Assembly: GCA_004151065.3 (NCBI GenBank)
Contig: NWUY0300026322.1
Coordinates: forward strand, 34,004 to 63,407
DNA length: 29,404 nucleotides
Direction: 5' to 3'
Origin: Larix sibirica
Taxonomy: Eukaryota > Streptophyta > Pinopsida > Pinales > Pinaceae
A program made the position numbers and the translations under genes. The notes beneath the pieces are model-generated. The model saw only the letters and a program-made list of their open reading frames with translations, searched no databases and had not been told where the DNA came from. Shown in pieces: positions 18,798 to 28,555 of the stretch (the first letter of the stretch is position 1; each line of letters begins with the position of its first letter).

Positions 18798-21700
18798 TAC
18801 TCATTATGAGCTCAACATGTCACTTATAGGGATAGGACCCAAGTGGGGAGAATAACACTACATCCCAGAAACACTCAAGCTAGACTCAATTGACACTAGA
18901 ATTCATTAATCATTTTAACATAAAAAAAACTCATAATATCAAATCCTAAAATGACTCTAAATTATCTGAGAAACATGTACACCTTCCAAACACAAGAATG
19001 TTTAAACCCTTTAAATAAACGCAAAAAATACCAACTTTATTTGCAAAAAAATATAAAAATTAAAATCTACCACGGTTCATGGAAAAAGATAAGGTAAAGT
19101 TACTTCCAACCTTAATTATTGTTTTATGAAATTGATATGGCCACTGACATAATTCGTCTTCAAGTTTAGTTATGCAAATATTTAAAAACAAGTATATAGG
19201 CAAACATTGCAACTATTTGAAAAGTGTAACTTCTCATTAATTTTTATGTTTTCAAGAGGCAAGAAACACTTATTGTTGCAGTGGAACACCTTCACAACCA
19301 TCCAATTGTTGTCAAGGTTTATTTGTTACATGTTTTAGCATAGAGGCTAGAGCTACTTTGAACAAGCACACAAAGAACAAACATTTGCTTCATCATAAAC
19401 ACCCGCACCAAGGTGTGGGATACATAAATGTAGCCCAACCAGTGTAACAAGTCATAGTTAGATAAAGATATGAATAGTAGGAAATATCCATGCATATCTA
19501 CATTATTCAATTATGAGAGAGTCATGTCAACATTATTGGAATAGAGGAGTATGTCAAGTGTGCAAATTAAGAGAAGTGAAACACAAACTCCCATGCCAAC
19601 CATACACAATTTATGACCACTTGAGAAAATAATTCAAAGGAAAATCTTCAATAAAAACTCACATTACAAGATTCATCAATTGAAGGTGATAACATCATTC
19701 ATTTTGAGGAATTGCTACTCTCAACAAACTTCCTAAAAAGTTGCATCATCTTGATAATTGATTTACAACAACAAACTAGGGTAGAGTTTCTTTTTTAGGA
19801 TATGCTAGTGATTTTATTATGCTAGTGTTTTTATTGTTGCAATACTAAACAAAAATGCAGAGAAAATAACTTATGATGAATGCCCTTACTTTGTCAATAC
19901 AATGGGGCAATTTTACAAAATATTTGATGTGATATTTAATCCTACTCAACCTCCACTAGAACTATGGTCCAAGTAAAAAATTGTGTTAGTAGAATAGTGT
20001 ATATTTAGAATTTACAATTTTGATAGTCTTTCAAGTTTTATGGTTTAGTTGTTATAAATATGCTTGCCATGGTTTAAAATGGAAACATAGCACGTTGTCA
20101 AAGATTTTCCAAATTTGTGTATGGAGTGGGATGCTCCCTATGAAGGAAGTTATCAAAGGATCTCAGTGTGTGGAAGCCCCAATTGCTCCATTGATTAGAG
20201 TGTTGATCTGCACATGCGATAGCTTGTCGATATGATTTTTCTTTAGGTTGATTTCTCCGGTATAATTTGCTCCAGTGCCTGCACAAATGACTACTCTTGC
20301 TCTAGAGAGTCACATCCAATTATGTATCATGGAAGAACAGTGTGCGTAGTCTATTAGAGGAGTCTGATCTTTGTGGTTTCGTGGTGACTAAGGTTGTAGA
20401 ACCTACGAATCCTACATAGTGGGTCGAAAGCAAGAAGAAAAAGGCCAAAGCAACGATAATCATCCTTGATTTTGTGAAATGATCAAAACCTAATCCTATA
20501 GTATTATGGCTCCACTTGTAAATTGTTGTAAATACTTGCCTTCAGTTACAAAGATGAGGAGGCATGTAGATTGGGAATTTAAAGCCCAAAGGTCACCTCT
20601 CTTAGGTGTATAAATAAAGATTTACATTCAATCAAATTTAATATTGGAGTTAATCCTCATGCTTGACAATGGTATCAAAACCTGGCCCTTCTATCATAAC
20701 TCCAGTTTTGCCTCTTCATTCTGGCATATTCCCTCTCCCTAGCATACTATCTGCTCTACCACCTCTATGATCTACCCTTTTTTCTTGGCCTTGTGCCTCT
20801 CTATCGTCCCTAGTCCACAAACCCTAATCTAGATTCCTCACCGAATTCACATTTCACTCTCCTCCATTCTACTTTGTGTGCCTTATTTCACTCTCCATCA
20901 AATCCATAGCTAGATTCTACATGGATTGATTTACTTGAAGAGTTGCATAGACTTATGCAGAGACCTGCGTGGAGCCTTGAATATCTTTGGTGTAGTGAGC
21001 GTGGATGGTATTTTCTATCATGTGTGGTATTTACTATTTGTTTTACTGCATTCCAATCTATGTGTTGGCGAACATGAATGTTATTTGCTATTGTGTATGG
21101 GTGAATGGTGTTTGTTATCATGAATGGTATTTTCTTTTACTCTCATCCCCAGCTATTACACATTTGTGAAATTATGACTACAATTCGTGTGTGCAAATCA
21201 CACTTCCCCGCTCTTCCTCAATGACTCTCTCTCCTTTCTATGCAATGCAAGCAAATGGGAAAGATATAACACTATATGCTTGAAGTCTAAGAGGAATATA
21301 TTCATGACAACAACATAGGGACACATTTTCCCATGTTTACAAGGACAAATCTTTCGTTGTTTTAATGAGTCGATTAAGATTAAAATGGATTATTGATGAT
21401 TAGGATGATATCTTGAAGAGAATTTCGATATGTGTGCTATTTGGTAGCTCCTTTCTTCTTTGTATTACCTTTGTTATCATGATGCTATCTACCTTTGCAT
21501 GCTAGTATTAAGCATATGCCATTGTTGAAGGTATTTGTATCCTTAGTGTAAGCTCGAAATACACAAATAAACCCATAGTGGAACGAATAACTTCATTGTT
21601 GATTATTATTGTATTGCAGTAAATTGCATTGCAGACAATTTATTGCAATAGAGATTATCAATATTTTACTGTGCTAGACTGTAAACGGTTGTAGAGACTT

Positions 21701-22318
21701 AGACCTAGCCCTTATATTATTTGCATTCCTTGTTGTAGAGGCTATATTTTTCATTGCAAAGTGCTTTGTCAAAGATGTATTCTTTGGCTTCCATCGTCGA
21801 AGCAGCGCCCACCAACAAGGAACTCTACCCACAAAATGGTTGAGGAAGATCATACGCTCATCTTCAAAGATTTATGGGATGGCATCTGTGAAGTAGAAAC
21901 TATTGAAATATCAGATGGCCCTATAATCACTACACCAAAACAACTTACAACAAACAAAGAGCTTGTCATATGGAAGAGCGTAGACAAAAAAAAATATACA
22001 TTGATCACTACTACACTAAGTGAAGAAGTGAGTTGGCATATAACACATGCTAAAACCTCTCTTGGTGCCTTAAAGAAGTTGAAAGATTTGTTTGACTCAC
22101 ATTCAAAAATGGAGTTAATTCAATTGATGGTGAAGCTCTTCAACCTATAGGTGAAGGACAATGATCCCATGATGGATACATCCAAGCGTAGAGTAATCAT
22201 GCATGACATCAATGCCACATATGCAAAGGTAGATCTTCCCCTCATTGCCTTCATCAAGTTCCTCTACCCCACATATTCACACTACCTTGAATCACTTCAA
22301 GCTAGTGGTAAATTGAAA
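18798..22318. repeat. direct duplication, copy 2 (3,521 bp)
   Basis: Repeats 12211-15731 at constant offset 6,587, from the base after the N to the base matching 15731. To the right it continues smoothly into the rest of copia element A (KLK then DLTLNIMEKIAERERAFKKM), so this copy is continuous with the right flank and copy 1 with the left flank. It contains the same possible 20-codon exon (19257-19316) and the second element B gag start (20306-20479). Confidence 0.95.
20480..20668 (+). repeat. copia element A, 5' LTR (copy 2)
   Basis: Identical in the stretches checked to 13893-14081 and preceded by the same TGAAA (20475-20479). With the 3' LTR at 23670-23848 it delimits an element of 3,369 bp, which is the true size if the duplication is an artefact. 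The primer-binding site follows at 20670-20682. Confidence 0.9.
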
Positions 22319-22378
22319 GACCTCACCCTTAACATTATGGAGAAGATCGCAGAAAGAGAGAGAGCTTTCAAAAAGATG
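21777..22378 (+). pseudogene. copia element A gag (copy 2)
   Basis: Same gag as copy 1 with one substitution (LFDSHS for LFESHS). Here it continues past the duplication edge into DLTLNIMEKIAERERAFKKM, the family's usual EKIAEREKAF block before the zinc-knuckle region. It is then cut by an insertion at about 22379. A frame change near the start and one TAG (22148-22150) make it non-functional. Confidence 0.85.
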
Positions 22379-22735
22379 ATATGGCCCAAGGGGAGTCATA
22401 GATGGAGTTAAATGTATATAATATGACCCCAAGGGGGACATATATAGAGCTAAATGTATATGTAATGGGTTAGCCTAATGAAAGGGCCTCATGTGCAATA
22501 AGTGGACATGTATATATAAAGGTAATGTAGTCATTATTGAAGACATGTGAAATGATTATGTGAATGTCTTAGGGAAATTGGAGAATGATCTCCTCTTATT
22601 TAAGGAGTTATTGTGTGACTTGTCTTTCTTATCTATATTGTAGCGCTACCCATTTACATTGGTGTACATGGTGTGTACTTGTTATCTTATGATATTTTTA
22701 AGGATTTGGTTCATAACAAAATAATATAGTTCAAC
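22379..22735. mobile_element. ~355-bp LTR-like insertion in element A gag
   Basis: Copia gag stops at AFKKM and its basic linker resumes near 22740. The intervening 355 bp has no coding potential but has promoter-like features: TATATATAAA at 22511-22520 and an ACTTGTC/CTTATTTAAG block downstream. Its first 86 bp are a tandem pair (ATGGCCCAAGGGG… and ATGACCCCAAGGGGG…, about 22381-22422 and 22423-22466), both ending in TAAATGTATAT. It resembles a solo LTR or a small non-autonomous element. I could not fix its ends or a target duplication. Confidence 0.45.
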
Positions 22736-22739
22736 CCAC

Positions 22740-23150
22740 TAGAGAGAGATTGTCCCTTGCCCAGAAAGGGAAGAATCAATCAAATGACTCTTTTAAAGGA
22801 GAAAACAGTAAGATGGGACGTGGAAGAAAAAAAATTAGAGGCAGGGGATAGAAATAATCAAAACAAAAGACCTAATATTGACTATGGTTGTGGTAAGAAT
22901 GGACATGATGCAAAACATTGTTGGGCCACATGGGAGATGATCAAAGAGAAGCATAACCAACAGAAAAAAGACAAAGGTAAAGCTCATGAGACAGGTAAAG
23001 TTCTTGAATGTACTCACTTTATTGTTGCATGTTGGAGTGTTGGAATAAATGAAGTCACATTGAATACTCCATTTGCATCTTGGAGAAATACTTGGCAACT
23101 TGACACTGGTTCAACCTCCCACATGACATTTAGAAGAGAAATTTTTTAAG
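22740..23150 (+). pseudogene. copia element A: zinc knuckle and protease
   Basis: The basic linker (KGKNQSNDSFKGEN and MGRGRKKIRGRG in one frame) shifts into NNQNKRPNIDYGCGKNGHDA then KHC, a CCHC knuckle whose first cysteine is replaced by D. The copia-type protease active site follows: WQLDTGSTSHMTF (catalytic D at nt 23102). The open frame 22757-23149 ends in a TAA right after RREIF, where active elements read on. The protease would mature gag-pol. The frameshift, lost Cys and stop indicate decay. Confidence 0.85.
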
Positions 23151-23655
23151 AATTGGATGACAATGTAGACGATGTAATGTATTTGGCAGATAAGTCCAAC
23201 CTCAAGCCCAAGGGACTTAGCTCCATTAGGCTCAAACTGCCTAGATTCCCTAACTTTTTGTTGCATAATGTTCTCTATATTTTATAGTTGCAGAGAAACT
23301 TGTTGTCCTTGGTGCACATTCGACAGCAAGGCCATTCCATCCACATGTTCGATGGAATAGTTGAGACAAGGATATCTTATGACAGCCAAGATCTCTAGTC
23401 ATCATGATTGGATGTGAAGATAAGAAACTATTGATGCTGAAAGGAACATTTGCAAGACCTCAGAATTTTGCCTGCCTCTCTCAGCATGAAGAAGGTACAT
23501 TATCTTAGAATCTTTATGGCATGTTAGATATGGAGAAATCAACTATATTAGTCTTTGATCATTGAAAAAAAGTGGTGTTTCTAGTTTTCCCACCATTCCA
23601 AAGAAGCTTGAAAAGTTCAAAAGGATGCTTGGACTCACAAACACCTCTTTAGATT
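23151..23655 (+). pseudogene. copia element A: end of protease and GAG-pre-integrase
   Basis: Protein-like frames continue: ELDDNVDDVMYLADKSNLKP, KLPRFPNFLLHNVLYIL-stop and NLLSLVHIRQQGHSIHMF (end of the protease domain). Then LWHVRYGEINYISL-stop and LKKSGVSSFPTIPKKLEKFK at about 23510-23620 match the LWH-x-R-x-GH-x-N…GLP pattern of the GAG-pre-integrase domain. Integrase, reverse transcriptase and RNase H, which should follow over about 3 kb, are absent; the sequence goes directly to the purine tract. Element A is therefore an internally deleted, non-autonomous derivative. Confidence 0.8.
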
Positions 23656-23669
23656 AAAGGGGGGAAGGT
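23656..23669 (+). promoter_or_regulatory. polypurine tract of copia element A
   Basis: AAAGGGGGGAAGGT lies immediately upstream of the 3' LTR, the position of the plus-strand primer in LTR retrotransposons. Confidence 0.85.
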
Positions 23670-23848
23670 TGGAAATCTAATCCTACGAGATTATGGTTCC
23701 TCTTGTAAACTGGTGTAAATACTTGCCTTCAATTACAAAGATGAGGCACATACCTTGGGAATTTGAATCCCAAAGGTCACCTCTCTCAATTGTATAAAGA
23801 TTTACGCTCAATCAAATTTAAGCTTGGAGTTAATCCGCATGCCTAACA
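23670..23848 (+). repeat. copia element A, 3' LTR
   Basis: 179 bp from TGGAAATCTAATCC to GCATGCCTAACA, with TG…CA ends, aligned with the 5' LTR with indels such as the loss of one TAAA in the TATA-like region. The divergence from the 5' LTR implies an old insertion. It is directly followed by TGAAA (23849-23853), the right target-site duplication. Confidence 0.9.
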
Positions 23849-23853
23849 TGAAA

Positions 23854-24390
23854 GAGCATTTAATCTCTCACATAACAAAGAAGATATTGGCGAAGGACAT
23901 GCCTAGTGCCTTAGTCCCTCTATACCAAAGTGAGAATTTTAAATGCAAGATGTTACTAAAGAACAAGCTCACCACCTCCGAATGGATGACATGGAAATGT
24001 GAAGGACATGCTCGATGCCCGAGTCACTTTGTCCTAGAGTAAGAATGTTAAATGGAAGATTTACTAAAATACAAGCTCATCACCACCCCCATGAGTGACA
24101 CCGAAATGGTGTTGATTTACCAAATGAAGCTCACTTAGTTGAGAGATCAGCATGCTAGTTTCAAGATGAAAGTGGGGGGTGAGGAGTTGGTGCCTACAAT
24201 GCTAAATGGGCTCCATTCATCCTAGAACATGTTTCTTCGAGGTGTTTATGCGTAAGAGAGGCTTCCTACCTTTCAAAAGCTTTGGGATGATTTTGTCTAA
24301 GAGCTTTAATCGGAGCAGATGAGTTAGCATCTAAATTTGAGACAACCTTCTCATATCATGCCTTTCCTCTGACACTATTTTTGGTGTAAA
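23854..24390 (+). pseudogene. copia element B gag, 3' part
   Basis: Directly after the TGAAA the interrupted gag resumes in frame: EHLISHITKKILAKDMPSAL, LYQSENFKCKMLLKNKLTTS. An internal duplication follows, then LRDQHASFKMKVGGEELVPT, MLNGLHSS-stop-NMFLRGVYA and LPTFQKLWDDFV. These are the LKNKL…LRDQL…LP-x-S/W-x-x-F blocks of the UBN2 gag family. Several in-frame stops fall where the family has Gln, Trp or Arg. With 13719-13892 it forms one gag of usual length. Confidence 0.85.
23892..24110. repeat. ~109-bp tandem duplication inside element B gag
   Basis: 23892-24000 and 24001-24110 both begin GAAGGACATG and run through GTGCCTTAGTC/ATGCCCGAGTC, AGTGAGAATTTTAAATG/AGTAAGAATGTTAAATG and ACAAGCTCA to GACA-x-x-GAAATG. 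The second unit is out of frame in its first half. Identity is roughly 75-80 percent, so the duplication is old. Confidence 0.75.
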
Positions 24391-24746
24391 GTGGTATGTA
24401 GACGGGAGAGCACCACATGACCTTCAAAAAGAAGGCATTGAAAGGACTTCAAGAATGGTGGGATGGATTACATGGTACAGGTGGAGTACAACTCATGATG
24501 TGGTGTGAAAAAAATTTGACCAGTGAAGTTGACATGAAGGACGAAAGAGGATGGCAAGTTGTTCACATTGTTCCCTTGTACAAAGGATTTAACCTTGAAC
24601 ATTCTAAAGAGATTTCAAAGTGTACAGGATCCATGGTTATATCTCTTCACATTCATAGATGGCCAACATGGTGATGAAGCACCTAGCAAAGGGGAAGCTT
24701 GAGATATAGAGGGAGAGACCTAGTTTGGTCGAGAACAATTTTCCTC
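24391..24746 (+). pseudogene. copia element B protease vestige
   Basis: WYVDG followed, after a frame change, by HHMTFKKKALKGLQEW at about 24392-24460 is a damaged W-x-x-DSGAS-x-HMT protease site of a copia element. A weak protease-like tail continues to about 24620. The remainder up to the purine tract shows no integrase or RT, so element B is also internally deleted. Confidence 0.65.
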
Positions 24747-24758
24747 ACAAAGGGGGAG
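24747..24758 (+). promoter_or_regulatory. polypurine tract of copia element B
   Basis: ACAAAGGGGGAG directly precedes TGTTAGC, the usual purine tract plus LTR start of plant copia elements (GGGGGAGTGTTAG). Confidence 0.85.
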
Positions 24759-25640
24759 TGTTAGCTTTTATATATTATATCAGTCACTGTTCTCTCCCAC
24801 AATGGTGCAACAATGTTCTTTAGCAACAAATGCACACCTACAACAACGACAGTGGTTCAAATTCTTGTCTGGCGTACTTGTGCAGTTAGGATGATGATGC
24901 AATTGAGATGGATGAGAGCATCATGATAAGAATGACGGCACATCCATGCCTCCAATATGCATGTGCCAACCTCATCCACTATTAGTTTTATAACTCTCAT
25001 TCCAAATTTAGCATTCTCGTTTTAGAAAAAGATGCTTTTTGTTCTTTTGGAGTTTGATTTCCATATTTAGAATAGGTTGTTTCTATATTTAGTTAGATTT
25101 GTTCTAAAGTTAGCTTAAGGGCATGAGCCAAAGTAACTCCCAGTTTTAGATAGGGCATACTATTCTAGAGAGACGGTACATGCATGATTACCCTCTCGTA
25201 GTGGGTACACATCCCTAGGTAGTTAGCTCGTGAGGAAGTTGCACTTATCTCAAAAAAAATAGATCAAGTTTTTTTTTCCTAATTTTGTCAACCACAAAGA
25301 TGAGTTGTTTTTATCTTCTCCCCTAGCATTCCTAGTATATAAAAGAAACACACGGGAAAGTGTTGTTCAATTCAATCTTTGTGAGATTCAGTTGTGTACT
25401 ACTGAGTAGAGTACTTTTGAGATGTATGTTTTATTTTTCAAGATTTAAAGAAAAACAGGTTGCAGGTTTGAGAGTTCCATTGTTCATTTTTTGTCCTATA
25501 TTTTTAGGATGACGTGTTAGTAGATTAGTATATTTAGAATCCACGATTTTGATATTCCCTGTTTTTTGTTTCAATGTTAGGGTTTTCTGAGTGCAAAATC
25601 TAATGCCCGTGGTCTGAAATATGAACACTTCACGTTAATG
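24759..25640 (+). repeat. copia element B, 3' LTR (right end uncertain)
   Basis: Starts with TGTTAGCTTTT right after the purine tract and carries a TATA box (GTATATAAAAGAAACAC, about 25335) as expected for an LTR promoter, followed by T-rich U5-like sequence. The right end is not fixed: the last part (25513-25632) matches 13396-13511 left of element B, which would fit two LTR or leader copies. Upstream of that the two sides do not match, so the left LTR is degenerate, deleted, or I have misjudged the boundary. No target duplication was identified. Confidence 0.55.
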
Positions 25641-26640
25641 GGAAACAATCTTGGAATCTATATTAAAGCATCTACCTTGACTTAAGAAGAGAAATTACAA
25701 TACCCAAGCAAGGATTTATATAAATTTAGAATGGAACTCAAACACAAAACATATAAACCCGATCCATTAAGAAACTAAAATTCAACTCTAACCTGATCAA
25801 TTCTGCATAAAAATACATAAATATCAAAACTGCAAAATGAAACATGAAGATCACCTCAACCCAATGGAGAATATGAAGCCATTTAATGCTTCCAATAAAT
25901 GTTCTTACATTGCCAACTAGATTGCATTGACTCAAGGCTTGGGCATAAAAACTTGGAGTATGAATGTATGAGCTAAAGGACTACATAAAAATTGCAGACA
26001 TTGACCAACAAGAATATAGTAATTTCAAGGTGCACTTGATAATGAATGATAACTGAAATAATAGCACTTAGATTGTCCAGATCAACAGCTTAACTGAGGG
26101 ATGTCAACAAGTAAATAAAGGTGTACTTACATGGCTTGGGCACAAAACGGAATCTGGTGAAGGGCCACTGTTGGCAATTGTCAATAAGGTCACAGGCCTT
26201 CAGAGTAACTAGAGAACCAAGAAGTATGACATTTCTTTGAATTAAGATGCAAGCATTAATGAATGACATTTCTTTGAATTAAGATGCAAGCATAAATTTC
26301 ATTAGATAATGTTATCTGAGTGGTATGTACGAGTCAATGTAGAAGATAACATAGTAAAAGGACACTAAGAATGCATTTGAAAAAATAACAATAAATACTA
26401 GCCTAAATCTAGCAAAAACGATAGGCTGAGAGAGGGGCAGTTTTGAACAGTATAACATGGTAGGCCTCACAAGGGAGTCACTGGTTGAGGCTGCATGAGG
26501 ATCTGGCAGAAGAAATGGTTATGAAGGTCAAGGGGCTTAAGAAGTCCACCCCTCCTGAAAAATGAGATGTTTACCCCAGTCAAAATGGAAAAAACATCTA
26601 TTTTTCATAGGAAGAAGTAAAGGCTAATGAAATTTCTAGT
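25641..26640. other. non-coding stretch
   Basis: AT-rich without a convincing frame. A 31-bp sequence (ATGACATTTCTTTGAATTAA…) is repeated at 26226-26256 and 26263-26293, period 37. Beyond about 26400 the minus strand looks like transcribed 3' untranslated sequence of the exon at 26910-27054, but no poly(A) site can be chosen. Confidence 0.45.
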
Positions 26641-26909
26641 TACAATGAAATTCATCCAGCCTTTGTCAAGACAAACTCGGAATGTTGACAAATGAAGAGC
26701 TTCATAACGTTCATCAAATCTAAAAGATCCAGTCACAACAATCATGAAGAAATTATCCGCTGCTTAGTTGGTGGATAACCTGAACAGACAGTGTTAGCTT
26801 GGCTTAAGCACCCAGTTGACAATAGAGGCAGGTGATTCACATTTAAATCAGCAGGGTCTGCCAGCCCTGCCAAAAAGTAAAAGCCTACTTTTCTTCTTGA
26901 AGTGGAGTG

Positions 26910-27054
26910 CTATGCATTTATTCCTAAATTTTCAACACCAGAAGGATGCTGATGAACTTCAGAAGTAGAAGAGAAATCTATAGACATTCCTCGAACAGAT
27001 TCAATTGCAAAGTTTGAAGATAAAGAAGCTGAAGCAAGAACAGGCAATGCTGCC
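26910..27054 (-). CDS. likely terminal exon, unknown protein
   Basis: The minus strand reads from a good acceptor (TTTGTCATTATCAG, 27055 upward) through ALPVLASASLSSNFAIESVR, GMSIDFSSTSEVHQHPSGVE and NLGINA to a TAG at 26912-26910, about 48 codons with no stop. Ser-rich, no domain recognised. Downstream on the same strand (26900-26640) the sequence has the mixed composition of a 3' UTR. It might be the last exon of the gene that contributes the CCCH exon at 28201-28374, which lies 1.1 kb upstream on the same strand, but the expected second zinc-finger exon between them is not seen, so the link is unproven. Confidence 0.4.
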
Positions 27055-27825
27055 CTGATAATGACAAACTAGAATATATGTTGGCAAAGAGATTGACTGA
27101 CTGAAACGCAATTGTCCTGTGGAATGATTAAATTTGTAGGTTGGTCCAAAATTGCAGATACCTAATTAGTGAAGAGGGTGCATGCTGCACCCCCCTGTTT
27201 ACTAACATGATCCGAACAGAAATTAAAACACAAGAGAATAGTACAATGTTTAGGGCAACAAAAGGCAACATAAAAGGCAGAAGTATTCAATGTACCTACA
27301 GAAACTGTAATGTCAACAAATACTTCAGTTGTTCAGTTTAACCTTAAGCCAGGCTAATGATATAAAGCTTTTGTAGTAAGATAAAAATTAGAAGTTTTAG
27401 TTTCACCTCCAAATTCTGTCTCAAAAAGGTATCTTCAGTTTATGCATTCAAATCCTTATTTTGCTCAAGGAGTCATAGTTCCTTGTGTCCTGAAGTTAAT
27501 CTATTCTCAGTTTAAGTACATCCATAAAGCATCTGTTCCTTCTGATATTAAGTTGCATTTGCTTATCAAAGGAAACATGCATCAATGAGAACTGCACGTT
27601 TAAGGTGAAATGTGTGTTTCATGATTTCATCTGACTATGTGAGAAGGGACAAAGTGACTATTACCCATCACATATTACAAAAAAATTCCAAGATATAGAG
27701 AAAAAAAAAATGCACTCTGCATTTTATATTTTAGGCATGTTGCAAGAGTGCACACAAAAGTAGTTTTCAAATGTGCCACTACGACTCTCATCACAAACAA
27801 ATGAATATTTTGAGTAAGAGAAAAG
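27055..27825. other. non-coding, possible intron
   Basis: AT-rich with short chance frames only. A small perfect hairpin, GGGTGCA-TGC-TGCACCC, lies at about 27177-27193. It would be intronic if the flanking minus-strand exons belong together. Confidence 0.4.
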
Positions 27826-27995
27826 GAGTTCAACTGGTTGTCCCCAGTGTTGTTGGGATTTGGTTAGTTCCATGCCAGCAGGTGCCCAGTTTGAATCCCC
27901 CCAAGTGAGGTGCAATGGTCTATTCTGACGGATTTACTAGAAATGCCATCCACGAATGTGGGGAAGCATACCTTGGGTTTCCCTGCAAGGTTTTT
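27826..27995 (+). mobile_element. possible tRNA-derived SINE
   Basis: TGGTTAGTTCC (27861-27871, A-box-like) and AGTTTGAATCC (27888-27898, B-box-like, close to GTTCGAATCC) stand in tRNA-promoter order and near spacing. They are followed by a non-tRNA body and a CTTGGGTTTCCCTGC block as in several plant SINEs. The A box is weak and no poly(A)/T tail or flanking duplication was fixed. A chance match is possible. Confidence 0.35.
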
Positions 27996-28200
27996 CTTGA
28001 AAATAAAGGAGAGTAAACAATATCTATTACAAGTTGTCAAACAAAAAATGTGTATAAATTTAGGATGCCCTGCAATAAGGTAAAATGTAATACACCTTAA
28101 ACATTATCAACAAAAGCAAGATCAAGCATGAACGATCTAATCCCAATTGATAACGAAAAATTAAAGCAGAACAGGACAAAAGAAACCAGCAAAAGCTTAC

Positions 28201-28374
28201 AGGGTGTAAAGGTAAGGTGTAAGGGTAAGCCAAGAGGATTGAGAACATAATTTGGTGTGGAAATGATCTTCTCCTGAGGATGATGGTATGCAATGTGCAC
28301 ATGTCATGCCAAATTTGCAGTTGCCTGTCTTCAAGGAGAACTGACATTCAAGGTGCATACTTTTACTCTGGGTT
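28201..28374 (-). pseudogene. CCCH zinc-finger (ZFN-type) exon with frameshift
   Basis: The minus strand has an exon bounded by a good acceptor (ATTTATGTCATGCAG, next to 28374) and a strong donor (GTAAGC at 28200-28195). It encodes ECQFSLKTGNCKFGMTC, the C-x8-C-x5-C start of a plant C-x8-C-x5-C-x3-H zinc finger. The rest of the finger and the family's next block, AYHHPQEKIISTPNYVLNPL and GLPLHL, is in another frame, so a small insertion or deletion lies between the third Cys and the His (about 28290). Such proteins usually carry five such fingers and bind RNA or DNA. The shift kills the reading frame unless it is a sequence error. Splice sites are intact, so this may be a recent pseudogene or an assembly error. 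Confidence 0.75.
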
Positions 28375-28555
28375 CTGCATGACATAAATTGAAATATTAG
28401 AGGTCCCATGCCTGGCCATCCAGGTGGAAAAGCAGAAAATGCCCCCTGAATTCCAGCAGCCATTGTATATGTTTGCATTGTGGAACTGTGCACTAAACCA
28501 GCCCCATCGCTTGTTGCCAACTATCTGGAGATGAAACTGAACCCACCTGCCCTTG
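28375..28555 (-). pseudogene. upstream piece of the CCCH zinc-finger gene
   Basis: After ATTTGTAG (minus strand, next to 28555) the sequence reads QGQVGSVSSPDSWQQAMGLV then a TAG. A QGQ/xGxVSSPxxQQQ segment is typical of the linker before the fourth finger in plant ZFN-type CCCH proteins. In another frame the continuation reads MQTYTMAAGIQGAFSAFPPG and WPGMGPL. The two parts need a frame change. No phase-compatible donor was found before the next exon. Confidence 0.5.

Noticed and set aside
12732-21123. Pairs of identical 60-90-codon frames (for example 12732/19319, 13433/20020, 14301/20888)
   Set aside because: They are shadows copied by the 3,521-bp duplication, without codon bias or motifs; not a gene family.
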